From Bin52 sp965243345 (GTDB lineage: Bacteria; Pseudomonadota; Alphaproteobacteria; Thalassobaculales; Thalassobaculaceae), in the NCBI GenBank assembly GCA_965243345.1, contig CBDEUR010000003.1, forward strand, positions 62,001-126,000: a DNA stretch of 64,000 bases, given 5' to 3'. Position 1 is the stretch's first letter, and each line of letters starts with the position of its first letter. The notes under the pieces were generated by a model. The model did not search any database, was not told the DNA's origin, and worked only from the letters and a program-made list of their open reading frames with translations. This document shows positions 16,862 to 26,343 of this stretch, one piece after another. A program made the position numbers and the translations under genes.

Positions 16862-17982
16862 AGCCGGTCGCGCGCACCGACACCAGCATGCTCGGCACCT
16901 GGCTGTGGACCGTCGACGGCAAGGCGGTGGTCGCGTTGGCGGCGCTCATCATCCTCGGCTTCATCATGGTCCTGGCCGCCAGCCCGCCCGTCGCCGACCG
17001 CCTCGGGCTGTCGAGCTTCCATTTCGTGCTGCGCCAGTCACTCATGCTCCCTCTCGCAATCGCGATCATCGGCGGTATCTCGCTGCTGGAACCGCATGTC
17101 ATCCGCCGTGTGGCCGCGGTCGGTTTCGTTGTCGGCCTTGTCCTCCTGGTGGTGATCCTGGCCATCGGCACCGAGACCAACGGCGCCAAGCGCTGGATCT
17201 CGATCCTCGGCTTCTCGTTGCAGCCATCCGAGCTGGTCAAGCCATGTCTCGCCGTGGTGACGGCCTGGATGCTCGCGCAGTGGCGCCGGGTTCCCGGATT
17301 TCCCGGAGCACAGGTCTCGCTCGGTCTCGTGGCACTGGTCGCGGCACTGTTGATGATGCAGCCCGATCTTGGCCAGACCCTGGTGGTGCTCGCCGTGTGG
17401 TTCGGCCAGCTGTTCATCGCCGGACTGTCGCTGGCCCTGACCGTCTCCGGGGTCGTCGTCGCCTGCGCGGTGGTGGTGGGTGCGTATTTCACACTTGACC
17501 ACGTGGCCGCACGGGTCGACAGGTTCCTCGATCCCGATACCGGGGACAACTTCCAGGTCGAGCGGTCGATCGAGGCCATCAGCACCGGCGGACTGTTCGG
17601 TACCGGACCCGGAGACGGCGAGGTCAAGACTGTCCTTCCCGACGCGCATACCGACTTCGTCTTCGCGGTCATGAACGAGGAGTTCGGGGCGCTGGTCGGG
17701 TTCGTGCTGATCGGCCTGGTCGCGTTCCTGGTCGTGCGCGGCTTCATGCGCCTGCGCGCCAGCTCGGACCTGTTCGTCATCCTGGCCGGTGCCGGTCTCC
17801 TGGCCCAGTTCGGGGTGCAGTCGCTCATCCACATGGCGTCGGCGCTGCAGCTGATACCGGCCAAGGGAATGACCCTTCCGTTCGTCAGCTACGGCGGAAG
17901 CTCGCTGATCTCCATGGCGCTGTGCATGGGAATGGTCCTGGCGTTCACCCGGTCCACCATGCACCGGGAGGTGAAGACGTGA
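16858..17982 (+). CDS. ftsW: Septal peptidoglycan glycosyltransferase FtsW
   Basis: 374 residues and about ten membrane segments, SEDS family. Polymerises lipid II at the septum in partnership with FtsI. Motifs: GAKRWISILGFSLQPSEL-KP (about 99-118), MMQPDLGQT, the extracellular-loop AISTGGLFGTGPGDG with DAHTDFVFAVMNEEFG (catalytic-region Asp and Glu) and GMTLPFVSYGGSS. The start is GTG at 16858, overlapping the murD stop (GTGA). The next gene, murG, also begins with a GTG that overlaps this stop. Confidence 0.96.
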   Translation: MKPVARTDTSMLGTWLWTVDGKAVVALAALIILGFIMVLAASPPVADRLGLSSFHFVLRQSLMLPLAIAIIGGISLLEPHVIRRVAAVGFVVGLVLLVVILAIGTETNGAKRWISILGFSLQPSELVKPCLAVVTAWMLAQWRRVPGFPGAQVSLGLVALVAALLMMQPDLGQTLVVLAVWFGQLFIAGLSLALTVSGVVVACAVVVGAYFTLDHVAARVDRFLDPDTGDNFQVERSIEAISTGGLFGTGPGDGEVKTVLPDAHTDFVFAVMNEEFGALVGFVLIGLVAFLVVRGFMRLRASSDLFVILAGAGLLAQFGVQSLIHMASALQLIPAKGMTLPFVSYGGSSLISMALCMGMVLAFTRSTMHREVKT

Positions 17983-19109
17983 CCGGGCTGTGCTTCGCCC
18001 TGGCCGCCGGAGGAACCGGCGGGCATGTCTTCCCGGCCGAGAGCCTGGGTGAGGTGCTGGCCGCCCGCAACCACCGGGTGCTCATGCTCACCGACAGGCG
18101 GGGCCGCGGGTTCGACCGGCCGGACCGTCCGTGGGAGCTGCACCGGATCCGTGCATCCAGCCCGAGCAGGCCAGGCGTGGCCGCCCGGCTGGGGGCACTT
18201 GCGCAGATCGGGCTCGGAACGCTCGATGCCCGCCGGATCCTGGCCCGGTCGGGGACCAATGCCGTGGTCGGCTTCGGCGGCTACCCGTCGGTACCGGTGG
18301 TGCTGGCAGCCGCCACCCTCGGCATCCCGTCGGTCCTGCACGAGCAGAACGCGGTGCTCGGCCGGGCCAACAGGATGCTGGCGGGACGCGCGCGGCTCAT
18401 CGCGACCTCGATCGAGCCCACCCGCGGCGCCGGCGCGCGGAAAGGGCGGCTGCGCCACACCGGCAATCCCGTGCGTGCCGCCATACAGGCCAGGCGTTGC
18501 GCCGCATACGCCCCGCCGAAATCCGGCGAGCCGCTCGACCTGCTGGTATTCGGCGGCAGCCTGGGAGCGCGCGTCCTTTCCGACGTGGTTCCGGCGGCCG
18601 TGAGCGCGCTGCCGACCGCCTGCCGCGAGCGGTTGCGCATCGTGCAGCAATGCCGCGGCGAGGACGTCGAGCGGGTAACCGCCGCCTATCGCGACCTGCC
18701 GAACCCGCCGGAGATCGCCACCTTCTTCGACGACATGCCCGACCGGTTCGTCCGCGCCCACCTGGTGATTGCCCGGGCCGGGGCCTCGACCGTGGCCGAG
18801 CTCGCTGTCATCGGGCGCCCGGCGGTCCTGGTGCCCTATCCGCACGCAATGGACGCCCACCAGGACTGGAACGCCCGCGCGCTCGAACAGGCCGGAGCGG
18901 CGTGGCGGATCGATGAATCCGACCTCGATGCATCGGTGCTGACGGACTGCCTTGCCGGCCTGCTGCAGGATCCCGACCAACTCGCCGCCGCCGCCGCCGC
19001 CGCCTTCCGGGTCGGCCGGCCCGGCGCGGCGGACGCCCTTGCCGAACTCGTACTGCAGGCTGCAGGGGCTGCGAGCACCACCCGTGACGGAGAAAGGACG
19101 ACGGCATGA
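17979..19109 (+). CDS. murG: UDP-GlcNAc transferase MurG
   Basis: 376 residues, GT28 glycosyltransferase that converts lipid I to lipid II at the inner membrane surface. The glycine-rich donor loop AAGGTGGHVFPA opens the protein (about 7-18). VVGFGGYPSVPVV, LHEQNAVLGRANR, GNPVRA and FGGSLGAR are family motifs, and the carboxyl nucleotide site reads ARAGASTVAELAVIGRPAVLVPYP with DxHQDWNA. The start is GTG overlapping ftsW; a short run of alanines near residue 340 is low complexity. It overlaps murC by 4 bases. Confidence 0.96.
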   Translation: MTGLCFALAAGGTGGHVFPAESLGEVLAARNHRVLMLTDRRGRGFDRPDRPWELHRIRASSPSRPGVAARLGALAQIGLGTLDARRILARSGTNAVVGFGGYPSVPVVLAAATLGIPSVLHEQNAVLGRANRMLAGRARLIATSIEPTRGAGARKGRLRHTGNPVRAAIQARRCAAYAPPKSGEPLDLLVFGGSLGARVLSDVVPAAVSALPTACRERLRIVQQCRGEDVERVTAAYRDLPNPPEIATFFDDMPDRFVRAHLVIARAGASTVAELAVIGRPAVLVPYPHAMDAHQDWNARALEQAGAAWRIDESDLDASVLTDCLAGLLQDPDQLAAAAAAAFRVGRPGAADALAELVLQAAGAASTTRDGERTTA

Positions 19110-20563
19110 ACCGGTTTCCGCTGCGCATCGGAGAGATGCACTTCGTCGGCATAGGGGGTATCGGCATGAGCGGTATCGCCGAGGTCCTGCACAACCTTGG
19201 CTATCCGGTCCGGGGCAGCGACGTGTCCGAGAGCGGCAACGTGCGCCGCCTGAGGTCCCTCGGCATTTCCGTCGCCATCGGCCACGCGCCCGAGAACATC
19301 GAGGGCGCCTCCCTGATCGTGGTGTCAACTGCGATCGGAACGGACAATCTCGAACTCGCGGCCGCCCGCGCCGCGGGTATCCCGGTCCTGCACCGGGCAG
19401 AAATGCTGGCCGAGCTCATGCGGCTGAAGTGGTCGATTGCCTGTGCCGGCACCCACGGCAAGACCACCACCACCTCGATGGTCGCGGCACTGCTTGATGC
19501 CGCCGAGCTCGACCCGACGGTGATCAACGGCGGCATCATCAACTCCTACGGCGCCAATGCCAGGGTCGGAACCGGCGACTGGATCGTGGTTGAGGCCGAC
19601 GAGTCCGACGGCAGTTTCACCCGCCTGCCGGCAACTGTCGCGGTCGTGACCAATATCGATCCGGAACACCTGGACCACCACGGCAGCTTCGCCAGCCTGT
19701 GCCAGTCCTTCCGCTCGTTCGTCGCACGGGTGCCCTTCTACGGGTTCTCGGTCCTGTGCATCGATCATCCGCAGGTGCGCTCGCTGCTGCACGAGGTCTC
19801 GGACCGCAGGCTGGTCAGCTACGGCTTCTCGCCGGACGCGGACGTGCGGGGTTTCGACCTCGCATCCACCGCGACCGGGTCCCGGTTCTCGGTCGAGCTG
19901 AAGGGCCAGCGGCCCGGCGGGGACACCGTCATCAGGCACCTGGAATTGCCGATGTTCGGCGATCACAACGTCTCGAACGCGCTTGCCGCGATCACGGTCG
20001 CCTGGCAGATGGGCCTGGATGCGCAGGTGATCCGCCAGGGGCTGGGCAGCTTCGCGGGCGTCAAGCGCCGGTTTACCCGTACCGGCGTGTCCAACGGCAT
20101 TACCGTCATCGACGACTACGGACACCACCCGGTCGAGATTGCCGCGGTGCTGAAGGCGGCGCGTTCGGCCTGTCCGGAGGGCCGCATCATCGCGGTGGTG
20201 CAACCGCATCGCTACACCCGGCTTGCCAACCTGTTCGACGAGTTCTGCGAGTGCTTCGGTGACGCCGATGCCGTGATCGTCGCCGAGGTATACGCCGCGG
20301 GAGAAGCGGCGATACCGGGCATGAACCGCGACCGCCTGGTCCGCGGCGTGCGCGACGCCGGACATCCGCATGTCTATCCGCTGGCCTCGCCCGAACGGCT
20401 GGCGTCCCGGGTGGCCGATATCGCCGGACCGGGGGACTGCGTGGTCTGCCTCGGTGCCGGCAACATCACCTCGTGGGCGAATGCGCTGCCCGGCGAACTC
20501 GACGCGGTGTTCGCCCGCTCGTCGCGCGCCCGGCCCGAAATGCTGGAACTCAGGGCCGGATGA
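19106..20563 (+). CDS. murC: UDP-MurNAc-L-alanine ligase MurC
   Basis: 485 residues. First of the four Mur ligases, adding L-Ala to UDP-MurNAc. The UDP site is HFVGIGGIGMSGIAEVL (about 12-28), the ATP loop is CAGTHGKTTTTSM, and the central motifs are VVEADESDGSF and NIDPEHLDHHGSF. The carboxyl domain has VIDDYGHHPVEIAAVLKA and VVQPHRYTR. All residues expected for an active enzyme appear present. Coupled by ATGA to murG and by overlapping start to murB. Confidence 0.97.
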   Translation: MNRFPLRIGEMHFVGIGGIGMSGIAEVLHNLGYPVRGSDVSESGNVRRLRSLGISVAIGHAPENIEGASLIVVSTAIGTDNLELAAARAAGIPVLHRAEMLAELMRLKWSIACAGTHGKTTTTSMVAALLDAAELDPTVINGGIINSYGANARVGTGDWIVVEADESDGSFTRLPATVAVVTNIDPEHLDHHGSFASLCQSFRSFVARVPFYGFSVLCIDHPQVRSLLHEVSDRRLVSYGFSPDADVRGFDLASTATGSRFSVELKGQRPGGDTVIRHLELPMFGDHNVSNALAAITVAWQMGLDAQVIRQGLGSFAGVKRRFTRTGVSNGITVIDDYGHHPVEIAAVLKAARSACPEGRIIAVVQPHRYTRLANLFDEFCECFGDADAVIVAEVYAAGEAAIPGMNRDRLVRGVRDAGHPHVYPLASPERLASRVADIAGPGDCVVCLGAGNITSWANALPGELDAVFARSSRARPEMLELRAG

Positions 20564-21507
20564 TGGGAATGGCGGCGCTCAGGATTCCGCATCCGCACGG
20601 CAGGCTGGTCGAGCGCCTGCCGGCGGTTCGCGGCCGCTACAGCGAGAACGCCGCGCTCGCGCCCTTCACCTGGTTCCGGGTGGGCGGCCGCGCCGAGGTG
20701 CTGTTCCGCCCGGCGGATGCGGATGACCTCGTGCGCTTCCTCGGGCAGCTGCCGGTCGACATCCCGCTGGCGGTGATCGGGGCCGCCTCGAACATCCTGG
20801 TCCGCGACGGCGGCATTCCCGGGGTCACGGTCAGGCTCGGCCCGGCGCTTGCCGGTATCGAGTTCGGGGTCGACCGGGTCCGGGCCGGGGCCGCCATGCC
20901 GAGCGGCATGGTGGCGCGCGCCGCGCTGCAGGAGGGCCGGATCGGACTGGCGTTCCTCAGCGGTATCCCGGGCACCATCGGTGGCGGACTGCGCATGAAC
21001 GCCGGGGCCTACGGCCGCGAGTTCGTCGATGTCGTGATCGAGTCGGAATTCGCAACCCGCGCCGGGAACCGGCGCCGGGTACCGGTCGCGGACATGGGGA
21101 TGGGCTATCGCCATTGCTCGCTGGACGAGGACGGGATCTTCCTCGCCGCCACGCTGCGCGCCGAACCGGGCGACCCGGGACAGATCGCCCGGGACATGGC
21201 GGCGGTACAGCAGGCGCGCGAGCAGAGCCAGCCGATCCGCAGCCGGACCGGCGGCAGCACCTTCCGGAACCCGCCCGGACACCGGGCCTGGGAGCTGATC
21301 GAGCAGGCCGGGTGCCGCGGATTGCGTATCGGCGGGGCGGAGGTCTCGAGGCAGCACTGCAACTTCCTGATCAACACCGGCATGGCAACCGCCGCCGATC
21401 TCGAGCAGCTCGGCGAGGAGGTGCGCAGGCGGGTTCATGACACCACCGGGGTGGTGCTCGACTGGGAGATCCGGCGCCTCGGAGTTCCGGGGGAGATCTC
21501 CCCATGA
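20560..21507 (+). CDS. murB: UDP-N-acetylenolpyruvoylglucosamine reductase MurB
   Basis: 315 residues, FAD enzyme that reduces UDP-GlcNAc-enolpyruvate to UDP-MurNAc. Motifs: NAALAPFTWFRVGGRAEVL (about 26-44), FAD-binding IGAASNILVRDGG, FLSGIPGTIGGGLRMNAGAYG and the carboxyl TGGSTFRNPPGHRAWELIEQAG with SRQHCNF. The catalytic Ser is in GGSTF, and MurB type I organisation is evident. The start lies in ATGATGGGAATG, so ATG 20560, 20563 or 20569 could be used; the first overlaps the murC stop. Confidence 0.96.
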   Translation: MMGMAALRIPHPHGRLVERLPAVRGRYSENAALAPFTWFRVGGRAEVLFRPADADDLVRFLGQLPVDIPLAVIGAASNILVRDGGIPGVTVRLGPALAGIEFGVDRVRAGAAMPSGMVARAALQEGRIGLAFLSGIPGTIGGGLRMNAGAYGREFVDVVIESEFATRAGNRRRVPVADMGMGYRHCSLDEDGIFLAATLRAEPGDPGQIARDMAAVQQAREQSQPIRSRTGGSTFRNPPGHRAWELIEQAGCRGLRIGGAEVSRQHCNFLINTGMATAADLEQLGEEVRRRVHDTTGVVLDWEIRRLGVPGEISP

Positions 21508-22415
21508 CGGCCCATGTCGCGGTCCTGATGGGTGGATGGTCGGCCGAGCGCGAGGTCTCTCTCGCGAGTGGCCAGGCCTGTGCCTCGGCATTGCGGACTG
21601 CCGGATTCCGGGTCACCGAGGTTCGCGTCGACCGGACGGTCGCAACCCGGCTCACGGACCTGCGTCCCGACGTCTGTTTCAACGCACTGCACGGGCCGAT
21701 CGGCGAGGACGGCAGCATGCAGGGCCTGTTGAACGTTCTCGGCATTCCCTACACCCACTCCGGTGTCCAGGCCTCGTCTCTCGCGATGGACAAGCCGCGC
21801 GCCAAGGCGGTGCTTGCCCGTGGCGGGCTGCGTTGTCCGCCCGGAATCGTCTGTGCTCCCCGCGAAGTGGCCGACGCCCATTCCTGGGAGCCGCCCTACG
21901 TGATCAAGCCGGTCAACCAGGGATCGAGCGTCGGGGTGAGGATTGTCCGTCCGGGCGACAACCTTCCCGCGTGCGGGCTTTCCTGGGAATGGGGCGAGAA
22001 TGTGCTGATCGAGCCCTACATTCCCGGCCGCGAACTGACCGTGGGCGTGCTCGACGGCGAGGCGCTGTGCGTCACCGAGATCACGTCTCAGCGCGGATTC
22101 TATGACTACGATGCCAAGTATACGCCCGGCGGGTCGGTGCATCTGCTGCCGGCTCCCCTGGTCGAGGACGTCACCCGGGAGATCCTGGGCATGGCGGTCC
22201 GGGCCCACGAACTGCTGGGTTGCCGCGGCGTGACCAGGTCGGACTTCCGGCTAGACGAATCCGGCCCGGGCGCCGGCAACCCGTTCCTGCTCGAGATCAA
22301 CACGCAACCGGGCATGACATCGACCTCGCTGGTGCCGGAACAGGCCGCGCACCGCGGACTGTCGTTCCCGGAACTGGTGTCGCGCCTGGTGGAGTCAGCG
22401 CAATGCGATCCCTGA
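21504..22415 (+). CDS. ddl: D-alanine:D-alanine ligase
   Basis: 303 residues, DdlB-type ATP-grasp enzyme supplying the dipeptide for MurF. It has VAVLMGGWSAEREVSLASG (about 5-23), NALHGPIGEDGSMQGLL, YTHSGVQASSLAMDK, VIKPVNQGSSVGV and the metal/ATP end LLEINTQPGMTSTSLVPEQA. The Tyr or omega-loop position that selects D-Ala is intact in style (RGFYDYDAKY). Overlaps murB by ATGA and ftsQ by 13 bases. Confidence 0.96.
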   Translation: MTAHVAVLMGGWSAEREVSLASGQACASALRTAGFRVTEVRVDRTVATRLTDLRPDVCFNALHGPIGEDGSMQGLLNVLGIPYTHSGVQASSLAMDKPRAKAVLARGGLRCPPGIVCAPREVADAHSWEPPYVIKPVNQGSSVGVRIVRPGDNLPACGLSWEWGENVLIEPYIPGRELTVGVLDGEALCVTEITSQRGFYDYDAKYTPGGSVHLLPAPLVEDVTREILGMAVRAHELLGCRGVTRSDFRLDESGPGAGNPFLLEINTQPGMTSTSLVPEQAAHRGLSFPELVSRLVESAQCDP

Positions 22416-23212
22416 TACCCCGGCGTCCGAGGCTCTCGAGAACGGGGCGGTGGCTTGCGAACCTTGCCGTCGTGATGGCGTTGCTCGCGGTGCCGGCGTG
22501 GCTGGCGTGGAAGCCGCACACGGCCTGGGAACGGGTCACCGGAGAGATCGGCGAGGTGCTGCGCGACGCATCCGTCCGCTCGGGTCTCGTCGTTGCGGTG
22601 GTGGAGGTCAACGGACTTCGGCGCACGACGCGCCGGGAAGTGGTGGCGGCGCTCGGCCTGGAAGCCGGCGACCCGATCCTGGCGATCGACCTCGGCGCGG
22701 CCCGCGGCCGGATCGAGTCGCTGCCCTGGGTTGCTGCGGCCCGGCTCTCCCGCAGCCTGCCGGACAGGATCACCGTCTCCGTGACCGAACGGGCACCGCT
22801 GGCGTTCTGGCAGGTCGAAGGACGACTCCAGCTCATCGACCCGGACGGCGTGCTCATCGGGACGGCGGATCTTGCGCAGTTTCCCGACCTGCCGATCGTC
22901 GTCGGTCCCGGCGCGGAAACGCACGCCGCCGGACTCCTGGCGATGCTGGATGGCGAGCCGGAACTCGCGCGGCAGGTGCGTGGCGCAACCTGGGTCGGGG
23001 GGCGCCGCTGGAACCTGTATCTGGGTAACGACGTGGTGGTGAAACTGCCGGAACAGGACCCGGCGGCAGCGTGGGCCGTCCTGGCTGAACTCGAACGCGA
23101 ACACCACATCCTGGCGCGGTCGATCAACGTGATCGACCTGCGGTTGCCCGGAGGGGTCTCGGTGCGGATTCCGGGCAAGAGCCCCGAAGGGACCGGAAAT
23201 GGTCTTGGTTGA
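22403..23212 (+). CDS. ftsQ: Cell division protein FtsQ
   Basis: 269 residues: a short basic cytoplasmic tail, a single membrane span (LANLAVVMALLAVPAWLAW, about 18-36), a POTRA domain (VVAVVEVNGLRRTTRREVVAAL to LPDRITVSVTERAP, about 63-130, listed as two ends) and the periplasmic beta domain (GVLIGTADLAQFPDLPIVVG). FtsQ forms the FtsQLB divisome complex in the periplasm. Divergent as usual but secure from domains and position. The ATG at 22403 lies inside the end of ddl. Confidence 0.93.
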   Translation: MRSLIPRRPRLSRTGRWLANLAVVMALLAVPAWLAWKPHTAWERVTGEIGEVLRDASVRSGLVVAVVEVNGLRRTTRREVVAALGLEAGDPILAIDLGAARGRIESLPWVAAARLSRSLPDRITVSVTERAPLAFWQVEGRLQLIDPDGVLIGTADLAQFPDLPIVVGPGAETHAAGLLAMLDGEPELARQVRGATWVGGRRWNLYLGNDVVVKLPEQDPAAAWAVLAELEREHHILARSINVIDLRLPGGVSVRIPGKSPEGTGNGLG

Positions 23213-23222
23213 AGGGTAACGA

Positions 23223-24503
23223 ATGATGCGTGGACGGACAGCTCTCAGCAGGGGCGAACTGATCGCGGCCCTTGATGTCGGATCATCCAAGGTCTGCTGC
23301 ATGATTGCCCGGGTGGAGGACCCGACCCGGCTGCAGGACGGGTTGCAGGGTATGCAGATCATCGGCATCGGCTACCAGCCGGCGCGCGGCGTCAATGGCG
23401 GTACCGTCGTCGACATGAGTGCGGCCGAGACCGCGATCGGACACGCTGTCGAGGCGGCCGAACAAATGGCCGAGGAGCGCATCACCAGCATCTACGTCAA
23501 CCTGACCGGCGGTGATCCGGTGTCCTCCAGGTTCCGGGCCGAGGTTCCGATCGACAAGGGGCCTGTCGCCGACGATCACGTGATCGATCTCGCGCACCAG
23601 GGACCGGCCGAGCCGTTGCCCGACCAGTGCGAGACGGTGCATCTCATCCCGAGCCACTTCGCCATCGACAGCTACAACGGCATCCTCGATCCGCGCGGCA
23701 TGACCGGGCGCCGGCTTGGTGCCCTTGTCCATGTGGTCAGCGCCGACTCCAGTCCGATGTACAACCTGCGCCAGGTGATCCAGCGCTGTCACCTCAAGGT
23801 GGAACGGCCCGTGGTCTCGGCACTCGCCTCCGGACTGGCCGTGCTCACGCCCGATGAGATGGAACTCGGTGTGACCGTCATTGATCTCGGGGCGGGAGCC
23901 ACGAGCCTTGCGGTGTTCCTCGACGGCGCCATGGTCTACCAGGCGGTCATCCCGCTCGGATGCGACCTGGTCACCAACGACCTGGCACGCGGGCTGTCGA
24001 CCTCGATTACCGAGGCGGAACGGCTGAAGACGCTGTGCGGCTCCGCGATCCCGACCTCCATCGACGACCGGGAGACGCTCGACGTGCCGCTGGTCGGGGA
24101 CCACGTCCAGGGCCCGCAGATGAACACGGTCCCCAGGTCGGCGCTGGTCCGCATCATCCAGCCCCGGCTTCGCCAGATCCTCGAGGCGGTGCGTACCAGC
24201 CTCGACCTTGCCGGAACCGAGAAACTCGCCGGCGGCTCGGCGGTGATCACCGGCGGTGGTGCCGAGACGACGGGGGTCCGGGAACTGGCCCACACGATCC
24301 TGAACCGGCACTGCCGCATCGGTCGTCCGCCGGCCATTCCGGGACTGTCGGACCTCGCAACCGGACCGGCATTCGCAACCTGCGCCGGTCTGCTGCGCTA
24401 CGGCGTTGACCCGAGCTTTGACTTCGCCACGTCGCGACGCGTGGTCCGCACCGACAGCGGACGGCTCGGGGCCGTCGGCCGGTGGCTGAGGGAGCACGTC
24501 TGA
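23223..24503 (+). CDS. ftsA: Cell division protein FtsA
   Basis: 426 residues, actin-like ATPase that tethers FtsZ to the membrane. Phosphate-1 region LIAALDVGSSKVCCMIA (about 13-29), domain 1C residues around IDKGPVADDHV, the phosphate-2 strand VTVIDLGAGATSLAVF and the adenosine motif AVITGGGAETTGVREL are visible. The terminal amphipathic helix that anchors to membrane is probably LGAVGRWLREHV. An ATG-ATG start at 23223; the gene is separated from ftsQ by only 10 bases. Confidence 0.95.
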   Translation: MMRGRTALSRGELIAALDVGSSKVCCMIARVEDPTRLQDGLQGMQIIGIGYQPARGVNGGTVVDMSAAETAIGHAVEAAEQMAEERITSIYVNLTGGDPVSSRFRAEVPIDKGPVADDHVIDLAHQGPAEPLPDQCETVHLIPSHFAIDSYNGILDPRGMTGRRLGALVHVVSADSSPMYNLRQVIQRCHLKVERPVVSALASGLAVLTPDEMELGVTVIDLGAGATSLAVFLDGAMVYQAVIPLGCDLVTNDLARGLSTSITEAERLKTLCGSAIPTSIDDRETLDVPLVGDHVQGPQMNTVPRSALVRIIQPRLRQILEAVRTSLDLAGTEKLAGGSAVITGGGAETTGVRELAHTILNRHCRIGRPPAIPGLSDLATGPAFATCAGLLRYGVDPSFDFATSRRVVRTDSGRLGAVGRWLREHV

Positions 24504-24607
24504 GGATGGAACGACAAGCAGATCGCCGCACGGTCGGCAACATACCCAGCAAACAGTCAGCGGACTGCCGGGAGCATCCGCAGGAAATCACCGTGAGGAG
24601 CAAACCC

Positions 24608-26185
24608 ATGTTGACGTTTCAGAAGCCGAATGACGCGGAGCACACCTCCGGTTTCACCCTGTCCGAAGGAAGTGTCGCGCCGCGGCTGACCGTGATTGGC
24701 ATCGGTGGTGCCGGCGGGAACGCGGTCAACAACATGATCCGTTCGGATCTCCAGGGCGTGGAGTTCGTGGTCGCCAATACCGACGCCCAGGCTCTCGAGC
24801 AGTCTCTCGCCACGACGCGGATCCAGCTCGGAAGGGAATCGACCCGGGGACTGGGTGCCGGGTCGAAGCCGGAGGTGGGGCGCGAGGCGGCCGAGGAGAA
24901 CATCGACGACGTGATGGAGCTCATCGGCGAGAGCAACATGGTGTTCCTGACCGCCGGCATGGGGGGCGGAACCGGAACCGGAGCTGCCCCGGTCATTGCC
25001 AGGGCCACCCGGGAACGGGGCATTCTCACCGTCGCGGTGATCACCAAGCCGTTCCGGTTCGAGGGCGAATTCCGCATGCAGATCGCCAACAAGGGCATCG
25101 CAGAACTCGCCAAGCACGTCGATACCCTGATCACCATCCCCAACCAGAACCTGTTCAGGATCTCGAACGAGACGACCTCGTTCCTGCAGGCGTTCAGCAT
25201 GGCCGACATGGTGCTTCACCAGGGCGTGCAGGGCGTGACCGACCTCATCATGCGGCCCGGCCTGATCAACTGTGACTTCTCCGACATCAATACCGTGATG
25301 AGCCAGATGGGACCGGCCATCATGGGGATGGGCGAGTCGACGGGAGAGAACCGGGCAATCGAGGCGGCGGAGGCGGCAATCAGCAACCCGCTGCTCGACG
25401 ACATCACGCTTGCCGGCGCCGGCCGGATCCTGATCAACATCACCGGCGGAACCGACCTCGGGCTGCACGAGGTCGACGGGGCCGTCAGCAGGGTCAGGCA
25501 GGAAGTCGAGAGCGAAGCCAACCTGATCTTCGGTGCGACCTACGACAAGGATGTGGATGGCCGGATCCGTGTGTGTGTCATCGCAAGCGGCATCACCGAG
25601 CAGACATCGACGGAGAGCGGACGCGCCGATGCAGAGATCATCAGGATGGTGCAGCCCGACGACGACCAGGTGCCCGGCGAGGTCATCGATTTCGCCGCCG
25701 CGCCGGTGGAGGAAGAGGGACAGTCGGACAGCGAGGCCGACGGGCTGACCGGCGCCGCCGGAGACGCGGAGGCGCAGGCGGATGAGCAACAGCCGCAGAC
25801 GCCGGTGCTGCACGTCAGGGAACCGTCGCAGCAGAGTTTCCCCTACGACACGCCCCGGGTTTCCGGCGGTCACGATTCGGACTCCGCCGAACGCGCTTCC
25901 GCTTCCCAGGGCAAGCCGGAACGGGCCGGGCGCAAGCCCGGGCTGCTGTCGAGGCTGCTGGGGCGCGGCCAGGTCCGCGAGCAGCCCCTTGCCGCGGCAC
26001 CCGGCGATCCCGGGCTGGGCACCCGGACGCCGGAGCCCCGTGGAGCGCAGCAGCACCGCGGCGAACCTCGGCCGCAGGAGTCCGAGTCACTTGGCGAACT
26101 GAACGGCTATGGTCGACCGAGGGCCGGGGTCGACAGCGAGAGGGACAAGAAGTTCCCCGAGTTCCTGCGCCAGCAGGCCAACTGA
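24608..26185 (+). CDS. ftsZ: Cell division GTPase FtsZ
   Basis: 525 residues. Tubulin homologue that builds the Z ring. GTP site GIGGAGGNAVNNM (about 31-43), tubulin signature GGGTGTG (119-125) and T7 loop region NCDFSDINTVM. After the globular domain (to about 315) there is an unusually long, charged and Gln/Pro/Glu-rich linker of about 190 residues, typical of Alphaproteobacteria, ending in the conserved tail peptide DKKFPEFLRQQAN that binds FtsA. The ATG was chosen for its GAGGAG ribosome site with 7-base spacing. The 104-base gap after ftsA may hold an extra promoter. Confidence 0.97.
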   Translation: MLTFQKPNDAEHTSGFTLSEGSVAPRLTVIGIGGAGGNAVNNMIRSDLQGVEFVVANTDAQALEQSLATTRIQLGRESTRGLGAGSKPEVGREAAEENIDDVMELIGESNMVFLTAGMGGGTGTGAAPVIARATRERGILTVAVITKPFRFEGEFRMQIANKGIAELAKHVDTLITIPNQNLFRISNETTSFLQAFSMADMVLHQGVQGVTDLIMRPGLINCDFSDINTVMSQMGPAIMGMGESTGENRAIEAAEAAISNPLLDDITLAGAGRILINITGGTDLGLHEVDGAVSRVRQEVESEANLIFGATYDKDVDGRIRVCVIASGITEQTSTESGRADAEIIRMVQPDDDQVPGEVIDFAAAPVEEEGQSDSEADGLTGAAGDAEAQADEQQPQTPVLHVREPSQQSFPYDTPRVSGGHDSDSAERASASQGKPERAGRKPGLLSRLLGRGQVREQPLAAAPGDPGLGTRTPEPRGAQQHRGEPRPQESESLGELNGYGRPRAGVDSERDKKFPEFLRQQAN

Positions 26186-26289
26186 CAGGAGGCACCACCC
26201 GGTCACGATAGGTCACAAACTGTGATTTGCAGGGCGTCCGCAGGACGGTCAGTCTGCCTTGTATCCGTTGCGAACGGGCACAAGGTATA

Positions 26290-26316
26290 CAGACAAGACA
26301 GACACGACAGACACGA
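26290..26316. repeat. Three tandem 9-bp near-identical units
   Basis: CAGACAAGA is followed by two copies of CAGACACGA, in the 158-base gap between ftsZ and lpxC, ending 27 bases before the lpxC start. Just upstream lies a short inverted repeat CCGTT/AACGG (about 26267-26279). It may affect lpxC translation or transcription; no known motif. Confidence 0.7.
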
Positions 26317-26343
26317 AGATGTCGGGACCAGCGGGAAGTGCGG

